NCBI RefSeq assembly: GCF_003581615.1
Contig: NZ_QXFH01000069.1
Location: 7,501 to 71,500, forward strand
Source of the DNA: Flagellimonas lutimaris
GTDB lineage: Bacteria; Bacteroidota; Bacteroidia; Flavobacteriales; Flavobacteriaceae
Length of the DNA stretch: 64,000 nucleotides
Reading direction: 5' to 3'
This document shows, piece after piece, positions 10,167-18,793 of the stretch; the stretch's first letter is position 1; each line of letters opens with the position of its first letter. Both the position numbers and the translations under genes were made by a program. The notes under the pieces were generated by a model that was given only the letters and a program-made list of their open reading frames with translations, did not search any database and was not told the DNA's origin.

Positions 10167-11377
10167 TGACCTACAAAGAGACTTTGGACTGGATGTTTGG
10201 ACAGCTTCCCATGTACCAGCAAAAAGGAGCGGTGGCCATGAATGCCAAGTTGGATAATATTATCCGCTTTTGTAATGTGCTCGACAATCCTGAGAAAAAA
10301 TTTAAAAGTATTCATGTTGCTGGAACCAATGGGAAAGGTTCCAGTAGTCATATGCTGGCTTCTATTCTTCAGGAAGCTGGATATAGGGTCGGATTGTACA
10401 CTTCTCCTCATTTAAGAGATTTTAGGGAACGAATCAAGATAAATGGAAAAGTAGTTAGCAAGGAATTTGTAACATATTTTATTGAACAGCACAAACCTTT
10501 TTTTGAGTATAACAGGCTTTCTTTTTTTGAAATGACCGTTGGGATGGCCTTTGAGTATTTTGCTCAGGAAAAGGTTGATATTGCCATTGTAGAAGTAGGT
10601 TTGGGAGGAAGGTTGGATTCTACAAACATTATAACCCCTGAAGTATCTTTAATTACCAATATTGGAATGGACCATACCCAGTTTTTGGGCGATACTTTGG
10701 AAAAAATAGCCTTGGAAAAAGCAGGTATCATTAAACCAAAGGTTCCAGTGATTATTAGCGAGACGCAACCTGAGACGAAAATGATTTTCACTTTGATTGC
10801 ACATCAGCTAAAATCCAACATTATTTTTGCTGATGTAGAATCTGCAGTAGTTTATGAAACTGATTTGTTGGGGGAATATCAGCAAAAAAATATTAATGGA
10901 GTGGTGGCATGTATTCACCAATTGAAGAATTTTGATGTTCCAGAGAAGGCAATTGTAACAGGACTTAGAAGAGTTGTGGAAAATACTGGGCTTTTGGGAA
11001 GATGGCAGGAGTTACAAAACAATCCTTTAGTGGTTTGCGACACAGCTCATAACAAAGAAGGGCTGGAGTTAATTCTGAAACAGATTGAAAAGCAATCCTA
11101 CAATCAACTCCATATCGTCCTTGGTTTTGTAAAGGATAAAGATGTGAATTCAGTTCTTGTACTTTTTCCAAAGGATGCAAAATATTATTTTGTAAGGCCA
11201 AGTATTCCAAGAGGAATGGATGCTGCAGTACTTCAGGAACTAGCTAAGGAATTGGGATTGAATGGTGTAGTATGTAAGTCTGTGAAAAACGGCTTGAAGA
11301 AAGCATTGAATTGTGCTGATAACAAGGATATGATCTATGTTGGGGGGAGTACTTTTGTTGTAGCGGAAGTAGTGTAA
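10166..11377 (+). CDS. folC: Folylpolyglutamate synthase / dihydrofolate synthase
   Basis: This 403-residue Mur-ligase-family enzyme adds glutamate to dihydropteroate and to folates. The P-loop VAGTNGKGSSSHML lies near residues 50-63, and VGLGGRLDSTN and the C-terminal ligase block (VVCDTAHNKEG) are present. The start is a GTG at 10166 whose first base is the last base of the preceding stop codon; the protein then reads VTYKETLDWMF, the usual flavobacterial FolC beginning, so the GTG is preferred over later ATGs. It closes the nhaD to folC gene block; the tRNA-Val promoter follows. Confidence 0.93.
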   Translation: MTYKETLDWMFGQLPMYQQKGAVAMNAKLDNIIRFCNVLDNPEKKFKSIHVAGTNGKGSSSHMLASILQEAGYRVGLYTSPHLRDFRERIKINGKVVSKEFVTYFIEQHKPFFEYNRLSFFEMTVGMAFEYFAQEKVDIAIVEVGLGGRLDSTNIITPEVSLITNIGMDHTQFLGDTLEKIALEKAGIIKPKVPVIISETQPETKMIFTLIAHQLKSNIIFADVESAVVYETDLLGEYQQKNINGVVACIHQLKNFDVPEKAIVTGLRRVVENTGLLGRWQELQNNPLVVCDTAHNKEGLELILKQIEKQSYNQLHIVLGFVKDKDVNSVLVLFPKDAKYYFVRPSIPRGMDAAVLQELAKELGLNGVVCKSVKNGLKKALNCADNKDMIYVGGSTFVVAEVV

Positions 11378-11392
11378 TTTTTTTTTCATTTT

Positions 11393-11425
11393 TTGTTTTT
11401 TAAATGAAAAACAGTATTATATTTG
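11393..11425 (+). promoter_or_regulatory. Promoter of tRNA-Val(TAC)
   Basis: A TTG at 11393-11395 (within TTTTG), a 22-base spacer and TATATTTG at 11418-11425 match the Bacteroidota promoter consensus. The -7 box lies 23 bases before the mature tRNA 5' end. Confidence 0.65.
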
Positions 11426-11448
11426 CACTCCCATTTAGGAAATTGAAT

Positions 11449-11523
11449 GGGCGCTTAGCTCAGTTGGTTCAGAGCACCTCGTTTACACCGAGGGGGTCGG
11501 GGGTTCGAATCCCTCAGCGCCCA
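11449..11523 (+). tRNA. tRNA-Val (anticodon TAC)
   Basis: This 75-base tRNA folds as a complete cloverleaf. The acceptor stem pairs GGGCGCT with AGCGCCC, the anticodon stem CCTCG/CGAGG encloses loop TTTACAC with anticodon TAC, and the T arm carries GGTTCGAATCC. Discriminator base is A; CCA is not fully encoded. Its last 22 bases plus the following C recur as a direct repeat at 27369-27391, which marks this gene as the insertion site of the adjacent genomic island. The gene remains intact at the left junction. Confidence 0.96.
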
Positions 11524-11524
11524 C
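11502..11524 (+). repeat. Left attachment repeat (attL core) of genomic island
   Basis: A 23-bp sequence starting GGTTCGAATC and ending GCGCCCAC forms the T-arm and acceptor 3' end of tRNA-Val. An identical copy lies at 27369-27391 in the same orientation. Flanking bases differ on both sides (G versus T before; T versus A after). Such duplications of a tRNA 3' end are the usual mark of tyrosine-recombinase islands. Confidence 0.9.
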
Positions 11525-11545
11525 TTTTAGAATTTAAACAAAAAC

Positions 11546-11580
11546 AAAACCTTGCATATCTTATTGATTTGCAAGGTTTT
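11546..11580 (+). terminator. Hairpin downstream of tRNA-Val, inside left island end
   Basis: A perfect 11-bp inverted repeat (AAAACCTTGCA at 11546-11556, TGCAAGGTTTT at 11570-11580, loop 13) follows the tRNA. It can terminate tRNA transcription now that the island separates the tRNA from the terminator at 27394-27427. It could also help to form the attachment-site structure. Confidence 0.6.
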
Positions 11581-11633
11581 GACGTTTTAGGGCCTTCATT
11601 TGAGTTGGTTTGATTTGATATGTTTTGGTTTGC

Positions 11634-11644
11634 AATTCGGTTAG
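11634..11644 (+). other. Candidate integrase arm site, left end
   Basis: AATTCGGTTAG here is repeated exactly at 27305-27315 near the right island end, in the same orientation. It lies 110 bases inside attL. Shared short sites in both arms are what arm-type recombinase sites look like; the assignment is inference. Confidence 0.45.
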
Positions 11645-11666
11645 TAAATTTTTTTCTGAAAAGTGT

Positions 11667-11675
11667 TAACCGAAT
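11667..11675 (-). other. Candidate integrase arm site, left end, inverted copy
   Basis: TAACCGAAT is the reverse complement of ATTCGGTTA and lies 22 bases after the direct copy at 11634-11644, between attL and the integrase gene. Role inferred only from position and repetition. Confidence 0.35.
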
Positions 11676-11754
11676 AAGTGTGTAAATTACTATATTACAG
11701 TAACTTAGTATTTGACTTTCGTAGGTGTTTTTCGTTCAATTTAACACAAAACCT

Positions 11755-13026
11755 ATGAGAACCCGGTCTACATTTTCAATCAGTTTCTGGATAAGTACTT
11801 CCCGGAGGAGTGACGGCACCGCAAAGATTTATGCCCGTATCACCGTTGATTCACAACGAGTTAACATGAGCCTCAAATATACCATTCCTGCAGAAAGTTG
11901 GGACCGAAAGGGATCGAGGGTTCTGGGGCGCACAACGGAAGCGCAGGAAATCAACGCCTATTTAATGGAGGTTGAAACCGAACTTTTCCAATGTTATCGT
12001 GAATTACGATCCAAAACAACCCACATTACACCGCAAATGGTCAAGGCGAAGTATTTCGGGGAAGATGAGAACCATATGACATTAACGTCGTTATTTGAAT
12101 ACCATAACCTCCATGGCGCACATAATCTGGGTAAAGCGACCCTGAGCCATTATAAAACCACCCAGAAGTATTTATTGGGATATCTGAAGAAGCACTATAA
12201 AAGGGATGATTACAGATTGTCACAGCTCAATCATCAGTTTGTTGTAGGTTTCGAGACCTACTTGCGAAAACTACACCCTATTCACCATCATGGTAGACTT
12301 TCGAACAACGGAGCAATGAAACATATCCAACGTTTGAGAAAGATGGTCAGAATGGCTGTAAACAATGAATGGATAGAAAAATATCCCTTTCAAAAATTTA
12401 AGATTAGGATGGAAAAAAAGGAACGGGATTTTTTGACCTTGGGAGAATTACGAAAAATTCAGGATTTCCAAACCAAGATTGAACGGTTACAAATTGTAAA
12501 AGACTTATTTGTTTTTAGTTGTTACACGGGGATTGCCTATTGTGATATAATGAACCTTAATGAGGACAATCTCGTATTGGGTATCGATGGAAAGCATTGG
12601 ATAAGTACAAAAAGACAAAAGACCAAGAACAGCTTCAAGTTGCCTTTATTGGGACCGGCATTGTCGATTGTCAAGAGATATCACTATCACCCGAAAAGAA
12701 GTACAGATAAATTATTCCCTAAGATTTCCAATCAAAAATTAAATAGCTATCTGAAAGAGATTGCGGATTCATGCCATATCAAAAAGCACATTACTTTCCA
12801 TATGGCCAGACATACCTTTGCTACGACCATCACATTGAGCAATGGCGTACCTATCGAGACGGTTTCCAAAATATTGGGACATTCAGAATTGGCCACGACC
12901 CAAATTTATGCACGGGTATTGGATAAAAAAATCAGTGAGGATATGAGTGGATTGGAATCAATTCTAACATCTAAACTATCAGATTCAATTGATGATAGCG
13001 AGAAGTTTGGCAACTCAGTCTTTTAA
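11755..13026 (+). CDS. Tyrosine recombinase (site-specific integrase) of Bacteroidota type
   Basis: This protein of 423 residues integrates or excises the island at tRNA-Val. It begins MRTRSTFSISFW, the usual arm-binding beginning of Bacteroidota integrases, so the ATG at 11755 is preferred over a GTG at 11725. An arm-type domain, a SAM-like core-binding domain (about residues 95-195) and the catalytic domain follow. Seen catalytic residues are His349 and Arg352 (HMARH), His376 (LGHSE) and nucleophile Tyr385 (TTQIYARV). The place of the first catalytic arginine holds Ala261 (CYTGIAYCD), as in a set of Bacteroidota integrases that includes CTnDOT-like enzymes lacking that arginine. It reads away from the tRNA. 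Confidence 0.93.
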   Translation: MRTRSTFSISFWISTSRRSDGTAKIYARITVDSQRVNMSLKYTIPAESWDRKGSRVLGRTTEAQEINAYLMEVETELFQCYRELRSKTTHITPQMVKAKYFGEDENHMTLTSLFEYHNLHGAHNLGKATLSHYKTTQKYLLGYLKKHYKRDDYRLSQLNHQFVVGFETYLRKLHPIHHHGRLSNNGAMKHIQRLRKMVRMAVNNEWIEKYPFQKFKIRMEKKERDFLTLGELRKIQDFQTKIERLQIVKDLFVFSCYTGIAYCDIMNLNEDNLVLGIDGKHWISTKRQKTKNSFKLPLLGPALSIVKRYHYHPKRSTDKLFPKISNQKLNSYLKEIADSCHIKKHITFHMARHTFATTITLSNGVPIETVSKILGHSELATTQIYARVLDKKISEDMSGLESILTSKLSDSIDDSEKFGNSVF

Positions 13027-13232
13027 CTTTGAGAACTCAACGCAACAATCAAAGTTCCAAATTATCGAAGATTTTTAGTCCCAATCTTACCAAGACTTTT
13101 GCACTTGGTCCCTGTTGCAATTTTATAGTGTTTGGCAGGATAAGCGTAAAGTAAAATTGGAATAGGGTGCAATGACCTACTTCAAATCCTAGATTGAACC
13201 AATCGATTTCTAACATCAAAGGGCTTTTCTGG

Positions 13233-13254
13233 TTTTCTTTGCGAGCAAAGAAAA
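13233..13254. repeat. Perfect inverted repeat in island non-coding stretch
   Basis: TTTTCTTTGC at 13233-13242 and GCAAAGAAAA at 13245-13254 are exact inverted copies with a GA loop. It lies about 205 bases past the integrase stop codon. It could be a protein-binding palindrome; it lacks the GC-rich stem of a terminator. Confidence 0.5.
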
Positions 13255-13366
13255 TAGGAAGAGCAAGAGGATAGCACGCTGGCGCGATGCTATTGATTCA
13301 TTTTCCTTCGGAAAAACCCATTTTTAAGGTGTTTTTCAAAAATACTGAACAATGGGATTTATGGCA

Positions 13367-13423
13367 TTTTTGACTAAAAAAGACCTTCAGCCCTGTAAAA
13401 TCAATAGATTTTTGACTAAAAAA
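13367..13423 (+). repeat. 15-bp direct repeat pair
   Basis: TTTTTGACTAAAAAA occurs at 13367-13381 and again at 13409-13423, 42 bases apart (about four helical turns). Function unknown; the spacing would suit paired protein-binding sites. Confidence 0.45.
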
Positions 13424-13937
13424 TTGTTGTTCGATGTGTACACTGGGTGGTGATTTGCCACAATCATGTAATTATCTGAAATTTCAAGATTGATACCAAT
13501 TTTAGCATAAAAACCCGTTTAGACCAGTAGAATAAGGAAAATTTTAGCGTAAAGAGGACTTTGTGGAGTTTTCACATGAGGTGTCTACAATTCTATTTAT
13601 GGCTTCGTCCTGCTATTATACGAAAGTATATTTTTCACGGAAAAGTGGAATATACCATTATACCATTGTGATTTGGATAAAACTTGCCTCGCTCAGTAAG
13701 GTTAGTTTGGCAAGATTTGGGGCTTGCAGCACTCCACTGCGTTTCGTTCGCTTCTGGTAAAATATACATATGATCCTCTTGGTAATTAAATGGAAATTTA
13801 GGGGTGGGCCAAGCCTCAAAGAGAAACTGTAGGCAAAGTCCCAAACCAAGAAAATGTAGGAGATTCATCACATTCAACATTTCAACTTTCAAACCTTGAA
13901 GGGTGACTTAAAAAATAGGTTTCCAATATTAAAATTA

Positions 13938-15035
13938 TTATTGTTTGCCAACAAGAACGGTCCTAAAGCCCAAATGTTCCATGCCCGAATCCGGACTGGT
14001 GGCCATCCGTGCTGAAATTCTATAGCTGGCACAATAGGAGGCACTGCAGAGGAACGACCCTCCTTTGATCACGCGTTCCTGGGCATAGGAGTTGTTCGAA
14101 TTGAACGGGCTTGCTGCTCCCTTTGGGTTTTGTGCGACCTCTCCATTTGAAGCGAGCTTTTGATAGTAATCGGTGTTGTACCAATCACTGGTCCATTCCC
14201 ACACGTTGCCAGCCATATCATGAAGACCGAAATCGTTTTTGGGGTAGCTCATGACAGGGGCACTGCGTTCAAAACCGTCTTCCATCGTATTTTCCACAGG
14301 AAATTCGCCTTCCCAGGAATTGGCATGGGAGCTCAATCGGGAATTGTCATCGCCCCAAAAGAATATGCTCTCGTCTTTTCCGGCACGGGCGGCATACTCC
14401 CATTCGGCCTCCGTGGGCAATCTCCGTCCCGCCCATTTACAATAGGCCTGTGCATCTTCATAAGCTATGTGGACCACAGGATGATTTCCCTTTCCTTCAA
14501 TATCGCTGCCAGGACCGTAAGGGTGTCGCCAATTGGCACCGATCTTCCATTCCCACCATTGGGAGTAATCATAGAGGTTGGGAACGCTGCTCTTTGTTTT
14601 TTTGAACACCAAAGAACCGGGTTGCAAAATGGAATCAGGTGGTCTGGGTGTTCCTCGGGGCAACTGCTTTTTCATTTCTTCCCAATCTATCTCGCGCTCG
14701 GCCATGGTAACATAGGCGGTTTCCTTAACAAATTTGGCGAATTGCGCATTGGTCACCTCGTGTATGTCCATAAAAAAACCGTCCACATGTACCGGGTGCA
14801 CAGGTTTTTCATGGGACATGGCCATATGGTCATTGGGCACGGCGCCTTGGTTGAACTCCCCGCCCGGTATCCATGTCATTCCTTTGGGAGCTTCACCGGG
14901 AGCTTTGCTTGGCTTTGGATGCTCTATGGTTGTGGAATTGTCAACACTTTCTTTTGATTGGTCCGTTTTGGATTTACAGGATGTGGACAGGATCAATAGT
15001 AAAAAGCCAAAAGTATAGGTGTGCCGAGCTGTCAT
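13938..15035 (-). CDS. Formylglycine-generating enzyme-like lipoprotein (SUMF1 family)
   Basis: This 365-residue protein is expected to oxidise the active-site cysteine of sulfatases to formylglycine. The ATG at 15033-15035 gives MTARHTYTF with a lipoprotein signal ending at Cys20 (LSTSC); a TTG-start extension of 21 codons upstream is less likely. The FGE-sulfatase domain begins near residue 55 (MTWIPGGEF). Cys330 and Cys335 in GGSFLCSASYC match the catalytic cysteine pair of aerobic FGE (human Cys336 and Cys341), and the tail keeps the PDS and LGFR blocks. Most SUMF1-fold lipoproteins, such as GldJ in this window, lack these cysteines. It follows a sulfatase gene by 66 bases on the same strand. 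An envelope-side, oxygen-dependent modification is inferred. Confidence 0.85.
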   Translation of the reverse strand: MTARHTYTFGFLLLILSTSCKSKTDQSKESVDNSTTIEHPKPSKAPGEAPKGMTWIPGGEFNQGAVPNDHMAMSHEKPVHPVHVDGFFMDIHEVTNAQFAKFVKETAYVTMAEREIDWEEMKKQLPRGTPRPPDSILQPGSLVFKKTKSSVPNLYDYSQWWEWKIGANWRHPYGPGSDIEGKGNHPVVHIAYEDAQAYCKWAGRRLPTEAEWEYAARAGKDESIFFWGDDNSRLSSHANSWEGEFPVENTMEDGFERSAPVMSYPKNDFGLHDMAGNVWEWTSDWYNTDYYQKLASNGEVAQNPKGAASPFNSNNSYAQERVIKGGSFLCSASYCASYRISARMATSPDSGMEHLGFRTVLVGKQ

Positions 15036-15101
15036 TTTGTTTTCGGTTTTTGAATGTTTTTGTCCGAAGTATTTTATGAAGGGTCTTGGGAAGTTCAAGC
15101 T

Positions 15102-16784
15102 TTACTCCCTGTTCTTTAGATATTCCTGATACAGTTTTTGCATCTCTTCAGGCGAAAGCTTCCAATACTCGATCAAAGGATTTTTTTTCACTTTTTCGTT
15201 GTATTCCTCGATAAATTGTTGATTCAAGGAATCATTGTCCTCATATTTTATCCTGAGTTCCTCCAGTTGTTCATGTAGTTCCTCCTGAACTTCTGCATAT
15301 TCGGGATCTTCGTAAATATTGTTCAGTTCACTGGGATCCTGCTGTAAATCATATAATTCCCAGACATCCATATCGTAATAGAAGTGAATCAATTTGTACC
15401 TATCGGTGGTAATCCCATAATGGCGTCTCACATCATGTTCCGAAGGGTGCTCGTAATAATGGTAATAATGAGCTTTTCGCCAATCGGATGGTGTGTTTCC
15501 TTCTAACACAGGAAGGATGCTTTTTCCTTGCATGTCTTCCGGAATATCGGTTTGTGCAATATCCAAAAAGGTTTCGGCAAAGTCAAGATTGGAGACCAAA
15601 TCGGTATTGACCGTACCTGGTTTAACGGTTCCGGGCCATTTTACCAATAATGGGGTGCGCAAGGATTCCTTGTACATCCATCGTTTATCGAACCAGCCGT
15701 GCTCCCCAAGATAAAATCCTTGATCGGAGGTGTAGATGATAATAGTGTTTTCGTCTAGACCAGCTTCTTTTAAATAGTCCAATACCTGGCCAACACCTTT
15801 GTCCACTCCGGCCACACTGGCAAGGTAATCGCGCATATAGCGCTGGTACTTGAATCGGGTCAGGTCATCGCCCTGGGGGTTATCTTTTTTGAATTTTTTA
15901 TTTATAGGCCCATAAATGGAGTCCCACTGTTTTTGTTGTTCTTCGGTAAACCCGTTTTGAGGTTGCGCTGTAATCTTGATGTCCTGTTCCATTTTCATGG
16001 CTTCCGAAATGGACATATAGTTCAAGGAGGCCACCTCCCTGTTTCCGGAATAATCATCGAACAAGGTTTCAGGTTCAGGAATCTCAACATTTTCATACAT
16101 GCCCAACTCATTGGGGCCAGGTTGCCAAGGCCTGTGCGGGGACTTATGACCAAGAAACAGCATAAAAGGTTGCTCTTCGGACTTAACGGAATCCATCCAT
16201 TGTATCGCCTTGTCGGTAATGATTTCGGTGGTATAACCTTCCAATTGATACTGTCCTTCCTCGTTAATGAAGGTTGGATTGTAGTAAGAACCTTGTCCAG
16301 GCAAGATGTCCACATAGTCAAAACCTTTTGAAGGTGTACCCCCCAAATGTAGTTTTCCCAACACCCCTGTTTTATACCCTGCCTGTTGCAGGAGTTCGCC
16401 AAAAGTCTGTTGTTTAAAATCAAACTTTGTGCCAATGGTATTGTCGATAAATCCGTTTTGATGACTGTACTTTCCCGTGAGAATGGTAGCTCTTGAAGGG
16501 CCGCAGATGGAGTTTGTGACCAGGCAATTGTCAAAAAGCATTCCTTCCTCGGCGATCCGATCAATGTTTGGCGTTGGAGCAACCTCTGCCAATCGTCCCC
16601 CATAAGCACTTATGGCTTGAAAGGCATGATCGTCACTGATGATGAAAACAATATTGGGCCTTTTTTTGCTTTCTTCTTTTTGCGTTGCTTCTTTTTTGAT
16701 GTCACCCTTGCAGGAAACCACTAATAGGCACCCAAGAAAGATGTGAAATAGTTTGGTAATTGGTTTGTTCAATTGATGCTTCAT
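15102..16784 (-). CDS. Sulfatase, Cys type, lipoprotein (sulfatase 1)
   Basis: This 560-residue hydrolase should remove sulfate esters from a glycan. A lipoprotein signal ends at Cys25 (LLVVSC). The metal site begins ISDDH near residues 49-53 and the formylglycine motif is Cys94-Gly-Pro-Ser-Arg, so maturation of Cys94 is needed. The opening block, with DDHAFQAISAYG and SICGPSRATILTGKYSHQNG, resembles N-acetylglucosamine-6-sulfatase-type (S1_11-like) enzymes of Bacteroidota; that subfamily and substrate are inference from memory. The lipid anchor places it in the periplasm or at the outer membrane. It stands between sulfatase 2 and the FGE homologue, probably in one operon. Confidence 0.93.
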   Translation of the reverse strand: MKHQLNKPITKLFHIFLGCLLVVSCKGDIKKEATQKEESKKRPNIVFIISDDHAFQAISAYGGRLAEVAPTPNIDRIAEEGMLFDNCLVTNSICGPSRATILTGKYSHQNGFIDNTIGTKFDFKQQTFGELLQQAGYKTGVLGKLHLGGTPSKGFDYVDILPGQGSYYNPTFINEEGQYQLEGYTTEIITDKAIQWMDSVKSEEQPFMLFLGHKSPHRPWQPGPNELGMYENVEIPEPETLFDDYSGNREVASLNYMSISEAMKMEQDIKITAQPQNGFTEEQQKQWDSIYGPINKKFKKDNPQGDDLTRFKYQRYMRDYLASVAGVDKGVGQVLDYLKEAGLDENTIIIYTSDQGFYLGEHGWFDKRWMYKESLRTPLLVKWPGTVKPGTVNTDLVSNLDFAETFLDIAQTDIPEDMQGKSILPVLEGNTPSDWRKAHYYHYYEHPSEHDVRRHYGITTDRYKLIHFYYDMDVWELYDLQQDPSELNNIYEDPEYAEVQEELHEQLEELRIKYEDNDSLNQQFIEEYNEKVKKNPLIEYWKLSPEEMQKLYQEYLKNRE

Positions 16785-16894
16785 TGGTTTTAATAGTATT
16801 TGAAATTGACAAGTGTACGATGCCTTTTAAGTGCTAAAACTAATAAAAGGGAATCTGGGCATGGATTGTTCTTTATTGAAATGTTGCCACATCT

Positions 16895-18622
16895 TTAGTT
16901 GAATTTGTATGTTGTTTCATTGGGTCTATATCCAATGCGATGCGCATTCACCTGTATGGTCTGTCCCTTTTTAAGAGGGATTGTCCCACCGGCGTATACG
17001 CTCCAAGGCTTGGGTACCTCAATGGTTTTTTTGTCCCCATCCCTAAATAGCCAATAAAACCCCCAAGTGTGTATTGGCCTGGTGATGGTGGTATCGGCCG
17101 GAGAGCCATCAAATATCCGGTATCCAATGGAGGCACCTTCCGTATCACAACTTAATGCAACGCCTTCCCTGTTCTTTTTTATTTTTGGGTTTTTGGTCAA
17201 AGGAGGTTCATTTTTTCCGTTCCACCATTGTTCCACCACCATTTCCTTTTCGGGAATTTCACCCATATCCCCAACAGCTTCCAACCATTCAAACAGCACT
17301 TGTTTCAGTTCTTCTTTCTTTTTCCAATACGATGGTTCATTTGCCAAATTATGGACTTCGTCAGGGTCCTTGGCCGTATAATACAGTTCCTCTTGGGGTT
17401 TGGGGGTCTTGAACCAATCCAATAGATAGGGGTTGGTAATGGTCCCGGCATCCCTCATTTCAATGATCTCTTGCATACTGGCCATTTGCTTTCGATAAGC
17501 CAAATCCTGGTATTTGGATACTTCGGGGTGAAAATTGTAAACGTATCTAAATGTGCCGTCACTAACCGAACGCACCCGATCGTATTTATCCGCCATTCTA
17601 TCCCTGCCGGCAAATACATATCGATTTTTTTCTTGGCTCTTCCCAGGTCCCAAAAAGGCCTTTCCCTGCAAATAACCCGGTATTTCCGCCCCTGCAATGG
17701 AGAGCATACTGGGAGCAAAATCAATGGAGCTGATCAAATCATTGTTCACAGTGCCGGCATTGGTTCCATTTGGGTATTTGACGATGAAGGGAATATGCAA
17801 CCCCCGTTCCAATACCTCTCGTTTCATCCAGGGAAGGTTGCCCCCGTGATCACTGTAGAAAATAACATAACTGCTGTCATAAACGCCGTCCTCTTTCAAT
17901 TGTGTGATGAGTTCGCCGACATCACTGTCCATTTGTTCAATTCTAGTGTATAGGGCTGCTTTATCGTGCCGCATTTGTGCCGTGTTCTCGTAATACAGCG
18001 GCAAAACCATCTCGTCAGGTTGATGGTGCAAAGAATCTGGCGGGGAAATTATCTGGGATTCGTGGGATATGGCAAAATTAAAGACGCTATAAAAAGGCTG
18101 TCCCGGTGCTCTATTTTGATAAGAGGCCGCCACACTGCTTTCGTCCCATACCGTTACAGGTTCTTCAAACTGATAATCTTCCTTGGCGTTGTTGGTGGTA
18201 TAGTATCCCACTTTTCTCAAATATTCTGGAAATGCCTTCACATTTTTGGGCAATACGGCTGAATGACTGGGAACTCCCTCGGGCATCAAGCTTGGTCTGT
18301 TTTTTGTTCGCATATGGGAGGTCCCTATGGATATTTGGTTCATTCCCGTTATTATGGAGGATCTACTGGGCGCACAAACACCTGCTGTGGTATACACTCT
18401 GGTAAAACGAACCCCTTCTTGCGCCAAGGCATCAATGTTGGGGGTACGTACCGTAGCATCCCCATAAGCACCAATATAAGGGGATATATCCTCACAGACC
18501 ACCCATACAATATTGGGTTGGTTTTGGGAAATTACAATAGAGAGTGGGGCGAAGAACATTATGACCAACACGGATAATTTGGTTTTGGTCAAAATAGTCT
18601 TTTGATATAAAAAAGAGTTCAT
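16895..18622 (-). CDS. Sulfatase, Cys type, with C-terminal extension (sulfatase 2)
   Basis: This 575-residue protein has a cleavable signal peptide (hydrophobic residues 16-31) rather than a clear lipobox. The formylglycine motif is Cys83-Ala-Pro-Ser-Arg. At the first metal site the usual Asp-Asp is Glu-Asp (VVCEDISP, residues about 41-48), a variation also seen in some marine sulfatase subfamilies. After the catalytic domain a stretch from about residue 485 to the end resembles a chitobiase C-terminal-like beta-sandwich (EGASIGYRIFDGS). It is the first gene of a minus-strand operon with sulfatase 1 and the FGE homologue, diverging from the sigma factor gene 279 bases away. Substrate not known. 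Confidence 0.92.
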   Translation of the reverse strand: MNSFLYQKTILTKTKLSVLVIMFFAPLSIVISQNQPNIVWVVCEDISPYIGAYGDATVRTPNIDALAQEGVRFTRVYTTAGVCAPSRSSIITGMNQISIGTSHMRTKNRPSLMPEGVPSHSAVLPKNVKAFPEYLRKVGYYTTNNAKEDYQFEEPVTVWDESSVAASYQNRAPGQPFYSVFNFAISHESQIISPPDSLHHQPDEMVLPLYYENTAQMRHDKAALYTRIEQMDSDVGELITQLKEDGVYDSSYVIFYSDHGGNLPWMKREVLERGLHIPFIVKYPNGTNAGTVNNDLISSIDFAPSMLSIAGAEIPGYLQGKAFLGPGKSQEKNRYVFAGRDRMADKYDRVRSVSDGTFRYVYNFHPEVSKYQDLAYRKQMASMQEIIEMRDAGTITNPYLLDWFKTPKPQEELYYTAKDPDEVHNLANEPSYWKKKEELKQVLFEWLEAVGDMGEIPEKEMVVEQWWNGKNEPPLTKNPKIKKNREGVALSCDTEGASIGYRIFDGSPADTTITRPIHTWGFYWLFRDGDKKTIEVPKPWSVYAGGTIPLKKGQTIQVNAHRIGYRPNETTYKFN

Positions 18623-18793
18623 ACCTTGGAGTTGATAGGGTTGCTATAGTATAGAGTAACTCCAAGCCAGGATATAGACAAGGCCTCTGGATTTTTCTTC
18701 AAATAGGGGAGTGTGCCACGAAAAAATGAAAAAGATAAGAAGGTAATTTGTTTTTGATTTCACACTTGGATTAACATATATTTAAAAAATTTA

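Larger units (their letters stand above)
13027..13937. other. Gene-free 911-base stretch inside the island
   Basis: No convincing gene is seen between the integrase and the FGE gene. The stretch is rich in short repeats. A perfect 10-bp inverted repeat lies at 13233-13254 (TTTTCTTTGC, 2-base loop). ATAGCA and TGCTAT flank a CGC/GCG core at about 13271-13293. A 15-bp direct repeat TTTTTGACTAAAAAA lies at 13367-13381 and 13409-13423. CTTGCC and GGCAAG lie about 20 bases apart near 13682-13714. Short frames on both strands at 13563-13892 have odd composition and overlap one another. A decayed gene, a structured RNA or recombination sites are all possible. Confidence 0.5.

Noticed and set aside
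11404..11613. A 69-codon frame over tRNA-Val(TAC)
   Set aside because: It reads straight through the tRNA and the following hairpin, with no protein-like features.
13563..13892. Overlapping short frames on both strands in the island non-coding stretch
   Set aside because: They overlap each other, have odd composition and no recognisable domain; the region is repeat-rich. It may be a dispersed non-coding element instead.
14160..14957. A 265-codon frame antisense to the FGE homologue
   Set aside because: It is the mirror of a well-supported gene with signal peptide and catalytic motifs on the other strand.
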